A DNA stretch of 32,015 bases from Deltaproteobacteria bacterium RIFOXYA12_FULL_58_15 (GCA_001798605.1 MGST01000268.1:1-32015), one strand, 5' to 3'; counted from the stretch's first letter, positions 1 to 8,140 are shown. The notes: generated by a model from the letters alone, not told the origin. Made by a program: numbers and translations.

Positions 1-31
1 AACTAACCATATCATGCCATATGCTATAGGC

Positions 32-304
32 ATGAAAAAGGTTAACGCTCTTCGTCTTCGGCAATCGCTCGGCAGCCTTCTCCGGGAGCTTGAGGAGGGA
101 GGGGAACCCATCAGTGTCGAACGCCACAACCGGCCGGTGGCGGTCTTGATTTCGCCGCGCGACTTCAAAGAGCGATTCGCCGATCACGATGCGTTCGAGG
201 AACGACGCCAACTCGTGGCCGAGATTCACGAATTCCGCAAGCGGCAGGTTGAAGACGAGCCCTCGACGGTCGCTGTTTTGCGCGAGCTCCGGGACCGAGG
301 ATGA
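32..304 (+). CDS. Phd/YefM-type antitoxin
   Basis: Antitoxin of a type II toxin-antitoxin pair; it should bind and neutralise the PIN toxin encoded immediately downstream and autorepress the operon through its N-terminal DNA-binding half. The 90-residue product begins MKKVNALRLRQSLGSLL and continues with RPVAVLISPRDF, the usual Phd/YefM layout (beta strand, helix, then a V-A-V-L-I-S strand), followed by a charged C-terminal tail that in this family wraps the toxin. I chose the ATG at 32 because family members start just before this K-x-V-x-A motif; an in-frame ATG at 14 would add six residues with no better ribosome site. The stop overlaps the toxin start by 4 bp (ATGA), so the genes are translationally coupled. 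Family call is from motif reading only. Confidence 0.8.
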   Translation: MKKVNALRLRQSLGSLLRELEEGGEPISVERHNRPVAVLISPRDFKERFADHDAFEERRQLVAEIHEFRKRQVEDEPSTVAVLRELRDRG

Positions 305-705
305 TTCGCGTCCTAGATGCCTCGGTGGTGGTCAAGTGGTTCGTATCAGAGGATACGGCGTCCACAGAGAAAGCCGCCGACCTCCTTGAGCAAGTCCTGA
401 GCAACCCACGCGCCTTCGCTGTGCCCGAGCTGTTGTTTTCTGAGTGTCTGCACGTGTTTGCCAGGCGACTCAAGAGTCAGGCCGACATGGATTGGGCCAT
501 GGACCATGTGTTTCGACTCGGCCTGGTACCCTTGCGCTTCGATGCAACCGTGGCCAAAGCTGCAACCCAGGCGATGGCGGGTGGAATGACCGGCTACGAC
601 GCTACTTACTTCGCATTCGCCAAGCTCGTGGGCGGCAAGTGGGTCACTTTCGACAAGGCCGCATCGGCCAAAGCCTTGGACAAGGATCTGGTGGAGCTGT
701 TGTAG
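301..705 (+). CDS. VapC-like PIN-domain toxin ribonuclease
   Basis: 134-residue PIN-domain protein, normal length for VapC toxins, which cleave tRNA or rRNA with Mg2+ when free of antitoxin. The acidic residues of the PIN active site are visible: D6 in the N-terminal strand (RVLDASVVVKW), E48 in LLFSECL, D100 in GYDATYFAFA and D118 in TFDKA. It overlaps the upstream Phd-like antitoxin by 4 bp, the classic antitoxin-then-toxin order. Pairing a Phd/YefM antitoxin with a PIN toxin is common. No truncation or missing catalytic residue is seen. The exact RNA target cannot be read from sequence. Confidence 0.88.
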   Translation: MIRVLDASVVVKWFVSEDTASTEKAADLLEQVLSNPRAFAVPELLFSECLHVFARRLKSQADMDWAMDHVFRLGLVPLRFDATVAKAATQAMAGGMTGYDATYFAFAKLVGGKWVTFDKAASAKALDKDLVELL

Positions 706-772
706 GTGCCCGCGATAGGTTTCTCGAATGAACCCAAGTACCGGCGACGCCTCCCCTTGCTCTTTCGCAGCC

Positions 773-1792
773 TCATTTCATAACACCGTTGGCCTCCAGC
801 TCGCCGATGGTGTTTCCTAACGAAATCAACTGATTGTAGATCTCAATCAGTTCGTTCACTTGCTTCTCCATCACCATCGGCGTCCTAGGGGTCGACTTTT
901 TGCCACCCTTCTTCTTCACTTTTCGTCCACCTTGTCGTTTGCCTTTGCGCTTCTTCCCTTTTGCCTTAACGGCATCCTCGACCGTTGCGGCAGTTGAAGT
1001 GTCACTGACGAGCGCTGCATCATAAGCGATTGCTTTGTCAACTGCTTCTCGGGCACTGCGCGCAGCGCCGACAAACTTATCGAAAGTGGAGCTGTAGGTC
1101 GCGAACACCGGATGCAGTTCACCCCGTTTTGCCTTCCATGCCGAAAGCTCCTTGTTTGTCACATCCAAGGCTTCAATTCGCTCCTTGAATGATTCTGGAC
1201 TGTCAGCTTCAATGATCTGTTTTGCCGCAAGTTGGGTTTTTTGCACCCAAAACCCAAAGGTTTCTGTATCTGCATCTGCCAACGCGGCTTGGGTCACCGC
1301 AGTCTCAGCCACCGAGAGTAATTTGTTGAGCTTGGAGAGGTTGTCATGAAATGCCGTGATGTGGCTGAGCATCTTTGAATGGAGCTCTTGGCCTTTCGCG
1401 CCGTTGTCTTGTTTGTTTTCACCCGAATCGAGATAGGACTTCACGGCGTCGTAGGTCGTCGACATCTGCTCAGCCGCTTCGAGTGCAGCGTTTGCGACGT
1501 CAACGGTTTCGCTCATTGAGCCCGGAGCGTTTCCTTCTCCAGCTTTGAATGCCTCGCGCACTTCATCGAGCTTGCTGCGTGCCCAGTTGGTTTCGAGACG
1601 GTAGTTCTTGTTCGGTTTGTATTCCTTACCAATGGCACCGAGGTAGTCATCGGCCAATTCTTTTGGCTCCTCGATAATGATATTGAAACCTCTGGCGTAA
1701 GACCCGAGAGCTGCTTCCTCACTCGAGCACGAGTTAATTGCCGCCATTACCAGGTACATCAAAAATACTCTGAGTTTCATCGAACTCTTCAT
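773..1792 (-). CDS. YiiG/DUF3829-like lipoprotein with basic tract
   Basis: 339-residue predicted lipoprotein of unknown function. A short basic N-terminus and hydrophobic stretch (residues 7-19) end in I-N-S-C, so C22 is the likely lipidated cysteine; the acidic residues right after it (SEEAA) fit a mature lipoprotein. The rest looks alpha-helical. Residues about 113-160 (YDAVKSYLDSG, then GQELHSKMLSHITAFHDNL) resemble the core of the DUF3829/YiiG family, whose role is unknown. Unusual is a very Lys/Arg/Gly-rich tract at residues 277-303, followed by a helix with EIYNQLISLGN near the C-terminus. The start at 1792 has a good ribosome site (AAGGTGAG five bases upstream). The gene stands alone, convergent with the PIN toxin gene and divergent from the Cys-rich protein gene. 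Family assignment is tentative. Confidence 0.65.
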   Translation of the reverse strand: MKSSMKLRVFLMYLVMAAINSCSSEEAALGSYARGFNIIIEEPKELADDYLGAIGKEYKPNKNYRLETNWARSKLDEVREAFKAGEGNAPGSMSETVDVANAALEAAEQMSTTYDAVKSYLDSGENKQDNGAKGQELHSKMLSHITAFHDNLSKLNKLLSVAETAVTQAALADADTETFGFWVQKTQLAAKQIIEADSPESFKERIEALDVTNKELSAWKAKRGELHPVFATYSSTFDKFVGAARSAREAVDKAIAYDAALVSDTSTAATVEDAVKAKGKKRKGKRQGGRKVKKKGGKKSTPRTPMVMEKQVNELIEIYNQLISLGNTIGELEANGVMK

Positions 1793-2182
1793 GTTGACTC
1801 ACCTTGATTGACGATCATTTCCCAAGAGACGTCAGTGTCGTCAGTGCTGGATCCAACCATATTCTGTCGTCAACGGGAGGGCAGTGTCGTTGAGATTTCT
1901 CATGGGGTCAATTGCTGACCTCACAGTCTCAACGGCAGGCGTACTTCTTCGCCATTGCATTCTCCTGGCTTAACATTTCTCCTGATCCCAAAGCAGCATC
2001 CATGCCATCGTTGCCCCATCCATGAATCAACCAGTTACGCGCTCCAATCGACGCCAGCGGCAACTCCATGGAACCCTAGGGTCGCAACCTGGAACCTTCG
2101 GGTTGCCGGGGTTGCTCCCAAATCCACGCTTGGCCAATCCTAGAAATCCTGCGATGAATGGCTCATGAACGGGAGACAACAA
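1793..2182. other. Intergenic region between divergent genes
   Basis: 390 bases between two divergently transcribed genes, so promoters for both should lie here, but no convincing -35/-10 pair stands out. The only local structure is around 2068-2115, where the word TGGAACC occurs twice and AACC-TTCG-GGTT can form a small UUCG-capped hairpin inside a wider GCAACC/GGTTGC pairing. There is no T-run after it. Short open frames here have no recognisable protein features and I do not call them. Confidence 0.4.
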
Positions 2183-3118
2183 ATGCCCTGGCGAAATCGC
2201 ACCGCACTCTCATGTGCCCTCATGGTAACGTCGATCGCATGTGGCGACTCGGTTTCTGTCGATGTCGGCATCAACAACCTTGCGCAGACGCATACGCGAG
2301 ATGTCGGAGACCTGACCTGTCAAGAATTGCACGACTGCATCATCGGCTGCCCGACGAACGACGAAATCTGCGTTATTGGCTGTCATGAATCGGCCACGGT
2401 ACAGGCAGAAACAGAGCACACCGCCATGTACGATTGCCTCGACGCAGAGTGCGGGTCGTTTGAGGGTGATGCTTGGCAGACCTGTGCGCAAACCCAATGC
2501 ATCGAACAGCTTGCTCTTTGCTTTCCGCCAGACAACTGCAACATTCTCGGTGGCGATTGTCCTATCGGTGCAGCCTGTTATCCAACTCCGACAGGTGATT
2601 TCGGTTGTCGTGGTACCGCCGGTGCCAGTCGTGGTTCCCCGTGCACCGAAGGTGTGCCCCTCGCGTGTGCCGATGGCACAATCTGTTTTGGGGATGGCAC
2701 CGAGGATGTTTGTTCCGCCTATTGCTACACCGCGAGTGACTGTGACGAGAGCGAATTCTGCGCTCTGCCGCTCTTTGGCGGCATTGATGACCTCGGCGTC
2801 TGTTTGGAGGGAACCCCCATGGACGCCGACAACGACGGCCATTTCACTCCCGATGACTGCGATGACTATAACAGTGCCGTGTATCCTAACGCGGTCGAAA
2901 CATGTAACGACACTCTCGACAACAACTGCAACGACATCGTCAACGAAGGCTGCGCAGTACCAAGTGTGACCTCAGACGCTGCCCCGGCCGATGGAGGATG
3001 CTCGGCGATCCCCGCCCCCACCAGTCTGGATGACCTCGTGCCGGGCATGGTGTCGGGCATGGTGATCGTGCTTCGCCGCCGCCGGCAAAGATTCCATGCT
3101 CAAATCTGTGCCTACTGA
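2183..3118 (+). CDS. Cys-rich MopE-motif surface lipoprotein with MYXO-CTERM-like tail
   Basis: 311-residue exported protein of the Cys-rich kind abundant in Myxococcota. The start at 2183 follows GGGAG with a 7-base gap; an ATG at 2165 lies upstream of that site and is less likely. An N-terminal signal ends in T-S-I-A-C, so C20 may be lipidated, although the -3 residue is not ideal. The ectodomain is full of Cys-x(n)-Cys pairs (CQELHDCIIGC, then further pairs). Near residue 220 comes a MopE-type motif, DADNDGHFTPDDCDD followed by YPNAVETCND and DNNCND, associated with metal binding. The C-terminus has GGC, a short hydrophobic segment and RRRRQR, the layout of a MYXO-CTERM sorting tag, though the hydrophobic part is weak and eight extra residues follow. 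Cargo and ligand are unknown. Confidence 0.7.
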   Translation: MPWRNRTALSCALMVTSIACGDSVSVDVGINNLAQTHTRDVGDLTCQELHDCIIGCPTNDEICVIGCHESATVQAETEHTAMYDCLDAECGSFEGDAWQTCAQTQCIEQLALCFPPDNCNILGGDCPIGAACYPTPTGDFGCRGTAGASRGSPCTEGVPLACADGTICFGDGTEDVCSAYCYTASDCDESEFCALPLFGGIDDLGVCLEGTPMDADNDGHFTPDDCDDYNSAVYPNAVETCNDTLDNNCNDIVNEGCAVPSVTSDAAPADGGCSAIPAPTSLDDLVPGMVSGMVIVLRRRRQRFHAQICAY

Positions 3119-3236
3119 ATCTCGATACGATGCTCACCGGCGGGGAGCGTTAACGGTCAGTCGAGCGCTATTCCAATTGAATGTCGTGGTCGTTCGACTC
3201 ATTTGATCGCGAAGGAGGAAGAGGTGTCGTGGGTGG

Positions 3237-5012
3237 TCAATGGCTCGCCGCGGCCGCCAGCACCAGGTTCAGATCATCGCCGTCAACCGCTCCATCGCCG
3301 TTGAGGTCGTAAAGCGGATCATAACCGCCATCGACCCGGCGCTCGTCGGGAAGGAAGCTGCCCTGGCGCAGGGCGACCTCGATGAGATCAACACCGTCGA
3401 CGACACCATCGAAGCTGACGTCGGCACGATCCGCGCCAGGGGTAATCTCTCGGACCATGGTCCAGCGCGGGTCGAACTCGACCAGCACCGGATAACCCTC
3501 GAGCCCCCAAACCACGTGACCGCTGCCGTCTTCACCCACCGTCAGACTCTCGTTACGCGTCGTGCCGTCGGCGAAGGTGAGGCGGACCGGTAGGTTGAAG
3601 GCAAAGGGGTCGTCGGTGAGGGCGAACAAGGCCAGAGTGGTTTCTGTCGCGCTGGTTGCCACCGCCGGTCTCACCTCGAGGTGGGGAAAGCCCGGTTGCA
3701 ACAACCACTGCTCGACGTCGGCACTGGCATCGTAACCGCTGCTCGCCGCGATCTCGCTGACAAACTTGTCAATATCGGTGTGTCCCGGCCCGCTCTGCAC
3801 AAGCGCGCGTAGAGCAGCGGTGAAGGGGGCCTCACCGGCCGCCTCCTCAAAGGTGCGCAACACCGTCGAGCCCTTGTGATAGATGACAAACCCGTAGGCT
3901 GGCGAGTTGAAGACTTTCGGATCGAGGACCGCGACATCGGCGTTCCCCGTGCGGCGGTACATGTACCACACGGCGTTCATCCGGCTGCCCGAGGTGCGCA
4001 TGGCATCGTCGTAGAGATGGCCCATGGCCCGCCACGCGCTGTACTCAGCGAATGCTTCGGTGAAGAAGGGGTGGTTTCCCGATGACATGTGGCCCCACCA
4101 GGTGTGACCGAACTCGTGCGCCACCCCCTGCTCAACAATATAGGCGTACTCATCCCAGAAAACGTACTCGTTCAGGAATATGGTGCCGAGCAGTCCCATC
4201 CCACCAAACGGCAGACTGTTGGGTGTGGTAACGAGATAGGCGTGGTCAGCCGGCATAGGTGTGTAGAGCTCGTTGTAGTAGTCGAGCACCTCAGCGGCGA
4301 TTGCGACCGCGTGCTCCATCTTTGTGACATGAGCGGATGGGACGTAGCCGGTCACTGGAAAACCCGTCTCTGAAGTGACCGCCTCCATGTCTCCGGCATA
4401 GAGCCCCACCCCGTCCGTGGGATAGTCGAAGGAGAAGACCCAGGTCGCCGTGCCGTCGCCATTGTCGCTCCTCTCCTCCTCGGTTCCCTGCACTGACACC
4501 ACGTCTTGGCTCGCGGGAGCGACGACGGTCAACGAGCCGACAAATTGGTCGAAGGCGAAGACACTGCTCAGGTACCACGCCTCACCAGCCGAGGTCATCG
4601 GCAAGATTGTCTGATGGGAGTCATGCACGCACCACTGGTAACCTGGGTAGAATAGGCTGGCGCAATCGAGCTCGCCGCGGGCGACCATGTGGACCTTCGT
4701 TTGGGTGCCGGCAGGCAACTGCGAGGGAAGCGCGATGTCGGTGATGTAGCCGGGATCTGAGAAGCTATCGCTCCAGCCCACCGGCGTACCGTCGACATCC
4801 ACCGACGCAAGCGGCAACGCGAGGGTGGCAAGGTGGATCGCCGACGCGGTCTCGCCCAGATCGAGGGTTAGCTCAATCTCGATTTGCATCGGCGTAGCCG
4901 CGAGATCGATCCACACGTGTTGCTCGATGAAATCGTCGACTTGCGCTGTGGCCCACCCTGGAAAGCTGACGATAGCCGTGATCGCGAGCGCTCGGCAGAA
5001 TGTGTACTTCAT
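3237..5012 (-). CDS. Exported M1-like metallopeptidase with C-terminal dockerin
   Basis: 591-residue secreted zinc peptidase. A signal peptide (residues 1-23, ending ATA-Q) is followed by a beta-rich region. The gluzincin core has HEFGH at 299-303 and E319 in TEAFAEY as the likely third zinc ligand, then YHKGSTVLRTF, as in M1 enzymes. The His-to-Glu spacing is 15 residues rather than the usual 18, and the M1 GAMEN box reads GGMGL, lacking its Glu, so classical aminopeptidase specificity is doubtful. Residues 526-591 form a dockerin-like module with two EF-hand-type calcium loops, DGVVDGVDLIE and DLNGDGAVDGDDL. The start overlaps the stop of the upstream cohesin-like lipoprotein gene by 4 bp, suggesting coupled synthesis and perhaps direct docking. 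The peptidase class is clear; the substrate is unknown. Confidence 0.85.
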   Translation of the reverse strand: MKYTFCRALAITAIVSFPGWATAQVDDFIEQHVWIDLAATPMQIEIELTLDLGETASAIHLATLALPLASVDVDGTPVGWSDSFSDPGYITDIALPSQLPAGTQTKVHMVARGELDCASLFYPGYQWCVHDSHQTILPMTSAGEAWYLSSVFAFDQFVGSLTVVAPASQDVVSVQGTEEERSDNGDGTATWVFSFDYPTDGVGLYAGDMEAVTSETGFPVTGYVPSAHVTKMEHAVAIAAEVLDYYNELYTPMPADHAYLVTTPNSLPFGGMGLLGTIFLNEYVFWDEYAYIVEQGVAHEFGHTWWGHMSSGNHPFFTEAFAEYSAWRAMGHLYDDAMRTSGSRMNAVWYMYRRTGNADVAVLDPKVFNSPAYGFVIYHKGSTVLRTFEEAAGEAPFTAALRALVQSGPGHTDIDKFVSEIAASSGYDASADVEQWLLQPGFPHLEVRPAVATSATETTLALFALTDDPFAFNLPVRLTFADGTTRNESLTVGEDGSGHVVWGLEGYPVLVEFDPRWTMVREITPGADRADVSFDGVVDGVDLIEVALRQGSFLPDERRVDGGYDPLYDLNGDGAVDGDDLNLVLAAAASH

Positions 5013-5557
5013 GACTCACCTCCCTTACGCACGATCGTGCCGCCGGCTGCTGACGTGGCGACAAAGGCACCGCCAGCGCGCCGGAAGACCACACGCTCGA
5101 CACGCAATGGAGTGGGAACCTCGCCGGTGACGTCGAGCGGGAAGGTCGCCAAGAGCACGGGGCCGTCCAATGCGGTTTCGCCGAGATCGCGGCGGACGCC
5201 GCCAACTGCGAGATCGTCCGCGCGCGCCGACTGCAGATACAGGGCTGCCTCTGAGCTGGATCCCAGAGCGGCAGCCGGCGTTACCTCACCGGCTGCGGTA
5301 ACCACGCCGTCGTCGAGTCGCACGTGGAACGAGTAGCCGAGCACCGCGCCCACCTCTGCGGCCCACACCTCGAAGGTCAATCGCGTGTCATGGGTGTCGG
5401 CGTGTTGCAGCCACAGCCGCGGCCCGCTCGGCTGTGCGTCTGCGTTGAACGACAGGGCCTTCTGTTCGCCGCACCCAGAGACCGCACCGAGTACCAACAG
5501 AACGATGACCGTGACTCTGCTCGGCAGCCGCGTTCTCTCATAACGTCGTTGGCTCAT
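5009..5557 (-). CDS. Lipoprotein with cohesin-like domain
   Basis: 182-residue predicted lipoprotein. Signal residues 11-28 end in V-S-G-C, so C29 is the lipidation site. I chose the ATG at 5557 because GGAGG sits five bases before it; the ATG at 5569 would place that ribosome site inside the coding sequence. After a short linker, residues about 45-165 look like a beta-sandwich: RLTFEVWAAEVGAVLGYSFHV, then LDDGVVTAAGE, then PVLLATFPLDV and PLRVERVVF. This order and spacing resemble cohesin domains, which bind dockerins. The downstream gene, overlapping by 4 bp, encodes a metallopeptidase ending in a dockerin, which strengthens the reading. The cohesin call rests on pattern and context rather than on invariant residues, so it could be another Ig-like fold. 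Confidence 0.6.
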   Translation of the reverse strand: MSQRRYERTRLPSRVTVIVLLVLGAVSGCGEQKALSFNADAQPSGPRLWLQHADTHDTRLTFEVWAAEVGAVLGYSFHVRLDDGVVTAAGEVTPAAALGSSSEAALYLQSARADDLAVGGVRRDLGETALDGPVLLATFPLDVTGEVPTPLRVERVVFRRAGGAFVATSAAGGTIVRKGGES

Positions 5558-5647
5558 GGAAACCTCCATTCTAGTGTCGCCGCCAGATCCCGGCGGCTCA
5601 GTTCAAGACGCGTACAAGCCGACCCTAGCCATTTGGCACGACTCGCG

Positions 5648-6517
5648 CTATGCGAACTGTGCCAAACGTGCTGCGTTTGGTGCCCGGGCGGCATATTGGG
5701 ACGGGCTACAACCGAGTTGACGGCGGAAAAAACGACCAAACCTGCCGAGGTCCGTGAACCCAACCGCCATGGCTGCTTCGGTGACGCTGCAGCGACCACG
5801 GCGCAACAGGGCAGCGGCACGTGCCACCCGAATGGTTATGAGGTACTGATAGGGGCTCATGCCGACCTGCAGTCGGAAAAGGCGCATGAAGGTGAAGCGG
5901 CTCAGACAGGCCGTGTGCGAGAGATCGTCGATCGCCAGCGGTTCGGCGTAACACGACTCGATCTGCTCCAATGCAGCGGCGATGCGGCGGTCATCGATCC
6001 GCGGGGTTCCGCTGAGTCCATGGGCCCGCAACAGCTCGACCACGAGAGAGTCGGTGATCCCTGCCACGGCCAAGCTGCGGCCTGGCAGCTCCTCGGCGGA
6101 CTCGTCGCTCAGACTCCGCACCAGTCGTCCGATGCGCTGGGGGGTCTCCAGCAGGCCGGGATCCAAGACGCGTGAGACGCCTAGCCCAATCGCCTCGGCC
6201 ACCTCGGTTACCACGTCGGGGTCGAGCCACAGCGAGACAGCAGCAGTGTTGGCGGCAATGCGCGAGCCATGCTCGATCCCCGCCGGCACGACCACCACGG
6301 TGTCAGCCGCCGCCGTAATCTCTTGGCCGCCGATACCATAGAACACCGCTCCGCGATTGATCCACGCGATCTCGATTGCCGGGTGCGCTGCCGGTGGCCA
6401 CGGCGCGCTGCTCTCGGCTCCGTGCAGCCAGGTGCGTACACGCAGATGTTCGCTCAACCTGACATCCGAGGAGAGAGGATTGCCTGGATTGCCTAACCGT
6501 AGTTTGGCGATTGCCAC
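5648..6517 (-). CDS. AraC/XylS-family transcriptional regulator
   Basis: 289-residue one-component regulator. The N-terminal half is cupin-like (residues about 20-100, with HPAIEIAWINRGAVFYGI and VVVVPAGIEHGS), a ligand-sensing domain in this family. The C-terminal about 100 residues hold the double helix-turn-helix: DLSHTACLSRFTFMRLFRLQ, then GMSPYQYL, and the second reader helix in VTEAAMAVGFTDLGRFGRFF followed by GCSPSQYA. It lies 90 bp upstream of the cohesin-like lipoprotein and peptidase genes on the same strand, making them its most likely targets, though nothing in the sequence proves that. The chosen start is a GTG inside the end of the upstream membrane-protein gene, with no clear ribosome site; a TTG near residue 21 is possible. 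The ligand is unknown. Confidence 0.85.
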   Translation of the reverse strand: MAIAKLRLGNPGNPLSSDVRLSEHLRVRTWLHGAESSAPWPPAAHPAIEIAWINRGAVFYGIGGQEITAAADTVVVVPAGIEHGSRIAANTAAVSLWLDPDVVTEVAEAIGLGVSRVLDPGLLETPQRIGRLVRSLSDESAEELPGRSLAVAGITDSLVVELLRAHGLSGTPRIDDRRIAAALEQIESCYAEPLAIDDLSHTACLSRFTFMRLFRLQVGMSPYQYLITIRVARAAALLRRGRCSVTEAAMAVGFTDLGRFGRFFRRQLGCSPSQYAARAPNAARLAQFA

Positions 6518-6801
6518 GGATTCATTCTAGACTCTCGCGCCGGGTTGGGGAAGCCCCGAGCTAAGCGGTTCAGCGGCCATCCCACAATGGTTGCAAAAGC
6601 CGGAAACAACCAGAGGGCCGCCGCACCAGCGACAATCCACCATTTGAAGTCGAAGGTCTCAACGCCGCGAACCCAATTCTCCAGCTGGCCTTCGCCAATG
6701 ACCACCTGAGGTATCAAGGCCACCACCAAAATCAACAAGCCGGCGAGGCAAAAGAGCGCGATTGCGGCAATCAAGAGAACCCGTTTCAGTCTGCGTATCA
6801 T
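6493..6801 (-). CDS. Small two-helix inner-membrane protein
   Basis: 102-residue protein of unknown function. A basic N-terminus (MIRRLKR) leads into a first membrane segment at residues 8-31; after a short loop (GEGQLENWVRGVETFDF) a second segment spans about 53-74, then a basic C-terminal tail. By the positive-inside rule both ends face the cytoplasm. Its end overlaps the start of the AraC-type gene by 25 bp, so the two are probably co-transcribed. No family is recognised. The hydrophobic pattern makes it more credible than a random open frame, but it has no conserved motif. Confidence 0.55.
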   Translation of the reverse strand: MIRRLKRVLLIAAIALFCLAGLLILVVALIPQVVIGEGQLENWVRGVETFDFKWWIVAGAAALWLFPAFATIVGWPLNRLARGFPNPARESRMNPWQSPNYG

Positions 6802-6878
6802 GTTGAGGCGATAACACGATGCTCAGGCAAAAGCATCGCTCGCGACGGTTACGTGCCCGTGAGGACTCATCGAGAACA

Positions 6879-7232
6879 TCAATGAGCGGTCCTAGCGCCG
6901 CGAAGTCCCCCGAGGTCGCCGTTCACTCCTGGCTGGGAATAGAGTCGCTGTGCGGCGCGGACGTACCCAGCGTAATGCGACCAGGAACCGCCGCGGGCCA
7001 TCCGGGCGAGCCCAGCATCACCGGGCGACACCTCGGGATCAATGACCGACTGGGAAGGATAGTCGGCTCTTGCATCCCAACACCATTCATCAAAGAACTT
7101 CGCGCCGTGCATGCACCACCGCACAGAACGCATATCACCAAGCCTTGCCGAATACCGGACATCGCCAAACAATAGCCGCTCCACTTCGCCGGTGCCAGCT
7201 GCCGGGATTGCATGTCCATCGCTGGGATGCAC
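6879..7232 (-). pseudogene. C-terminal remnant of an FGE/SUMF1-like protein
   Basis: The 117-codon frame matches only the last third of a formylglycine-generating-enzyme (FGE-sulfatase, SUMF1) domain: EWCWDARADYPSQSVIDP, then MARGGSWSHYAGYVRAAQR, and a degenerate GGLRGAR where family members have GFRL-AR. The N-terminal two thirds of the domain are missing; the frame is blocked upstream by stop codons and begins only with a GTG. A second minus-strand frame at about 7240-7357 (DLRIYHSDNTPEDILVQWRN) has coding-like codon use and could be the displaced upstream part, interrupted again by TGA near 7365. I read this as a decayed gene with at least one frameshift. A short functional protein is possible but unlikely. 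Confidence 0.5.
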
Positions 7233-7477
7233 TTCCAGGCCTCAGATTCACCAGGCTCAAACGGCGCTGCGATCAGAGACACCATGGGTTGTCTCGAGAC
7301 GTTGCGCCACTGCACGAGGATGTCCTCTGGGGTGTTGTCGGAATGGTAGATCCGCAAGTCGCAGCTTCACGGTCGATGGTGTAAAAAGTCGGTCCGGGCA
7401 AACCGACGCCCATCAGTTTGCGGCGTGATGTTGCGCGGCACCTTTTGCGAGAGCAGCGCCTGATGTAGGGTCTCGCC

Positions 7478-8140
7478 GTGAAACAACTGTCCACCCAAGT
7501 TTTGGCGAAGCACCGAATTCCCTGGAACGCCGTCTACTGGGGAGTCATCCTGGTGTTGGCGGGAGGGGCATTTGCCTTTGGTGTGGGTGTACAGCTGAAA
7601 CGCAGTGGTCGATTCATCTTTGAGGATGCAAAACTCAAAGACGGCGATTCCGTAAGGGTAGTCCTCATCCTCAACGGCGACGAGCTGTTGGTCGACAAGG
7701 GTGGCCATCGCGGCCGACTGCGCATGCTCGGCATTCGCTCCTTTGATCCGGTGGTCAATGAGAGGCAGATCACCAATCTTGGCGAGGGGGCTATTGAATT
7801 TCTGAACCGCTACACCAGTGAGAAAGACGTCAAGGTTATTTTCGATAAGCCCATTATTGATGAGCATGGGCGATACCTCGCCTATCTCGAGGTGGACGGA
7901 ATCGATGTGAACCACCTCATGGTCGAGCAGGGCGTGTCGATGGTTCTCACCGAGTACCCATTTGCGCGCGAGACGGATTACCTCATCACCGAATCGTTGG
8001 CACGTTCTCGACGCGAAGGGATCTGGCGGGTTCACAAGGCCACCACTCGTATCGAGGCGCTGCGTCGCGAGTGGGCAAAGGCACGGGAAAAGCGCACGGG
8101 AAAGCTCCCACCTGACTATCTCCTCGGGGTTCTGCCATGA
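7478..8140 (+). CDS. Membrane-anchored SNase-like (thermonuclease) protein
   Basis: 220-residue protein with one N-terminal membrane helix (about 17-40) after a basic segment, which predicts a periplasm-facing catalytic domain. Residues 56-185 follow the staphylococcal nuclease fold: DGDSVRVV, RLRMLGIRSFDP, then HGRYLAYLEVDGIDVNHLMVEQGVSMV. The family arginines appear present in RLRMLGIR and HGRYLAYL; the GID-x-PE box reads GIRSFDP, so the acidic catalytic position is altered and nuclease activity should be treated as likely rather than certain. Translation starts at a GTG. The stop overlaps the start of the potassium-channel gene (ATGA), so the two are coupled. DNA or RNA is the expected substrate. 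Confidence 0.78.
   Translation: MKQLSTQVLAKHRIPWNAVYWGVILVLAGGAFAFGVGVQLKRSGRFIFEDAKLKDGDSVRVVLILNGDELLVDKGGHRGRLRMLGIRSFDPVVNERQITNLGEGAIEFLNRYTSEKDVKVIFDKPIIDEHGRYLAYLEVDGIDVNHLMVEQGVSMVLTEYPFARETDYLITESLARSRREGIWRVHKATTRIEALRREWAKAREKRTGKLPPDYLLGVLP

Noticed and set aside
5324-6175. 283-codon plus-strand frame across the lipoprotein and AraC genes
   Set aside because: It spans parts of two well-supported minus-strand genes and shows no domain features.
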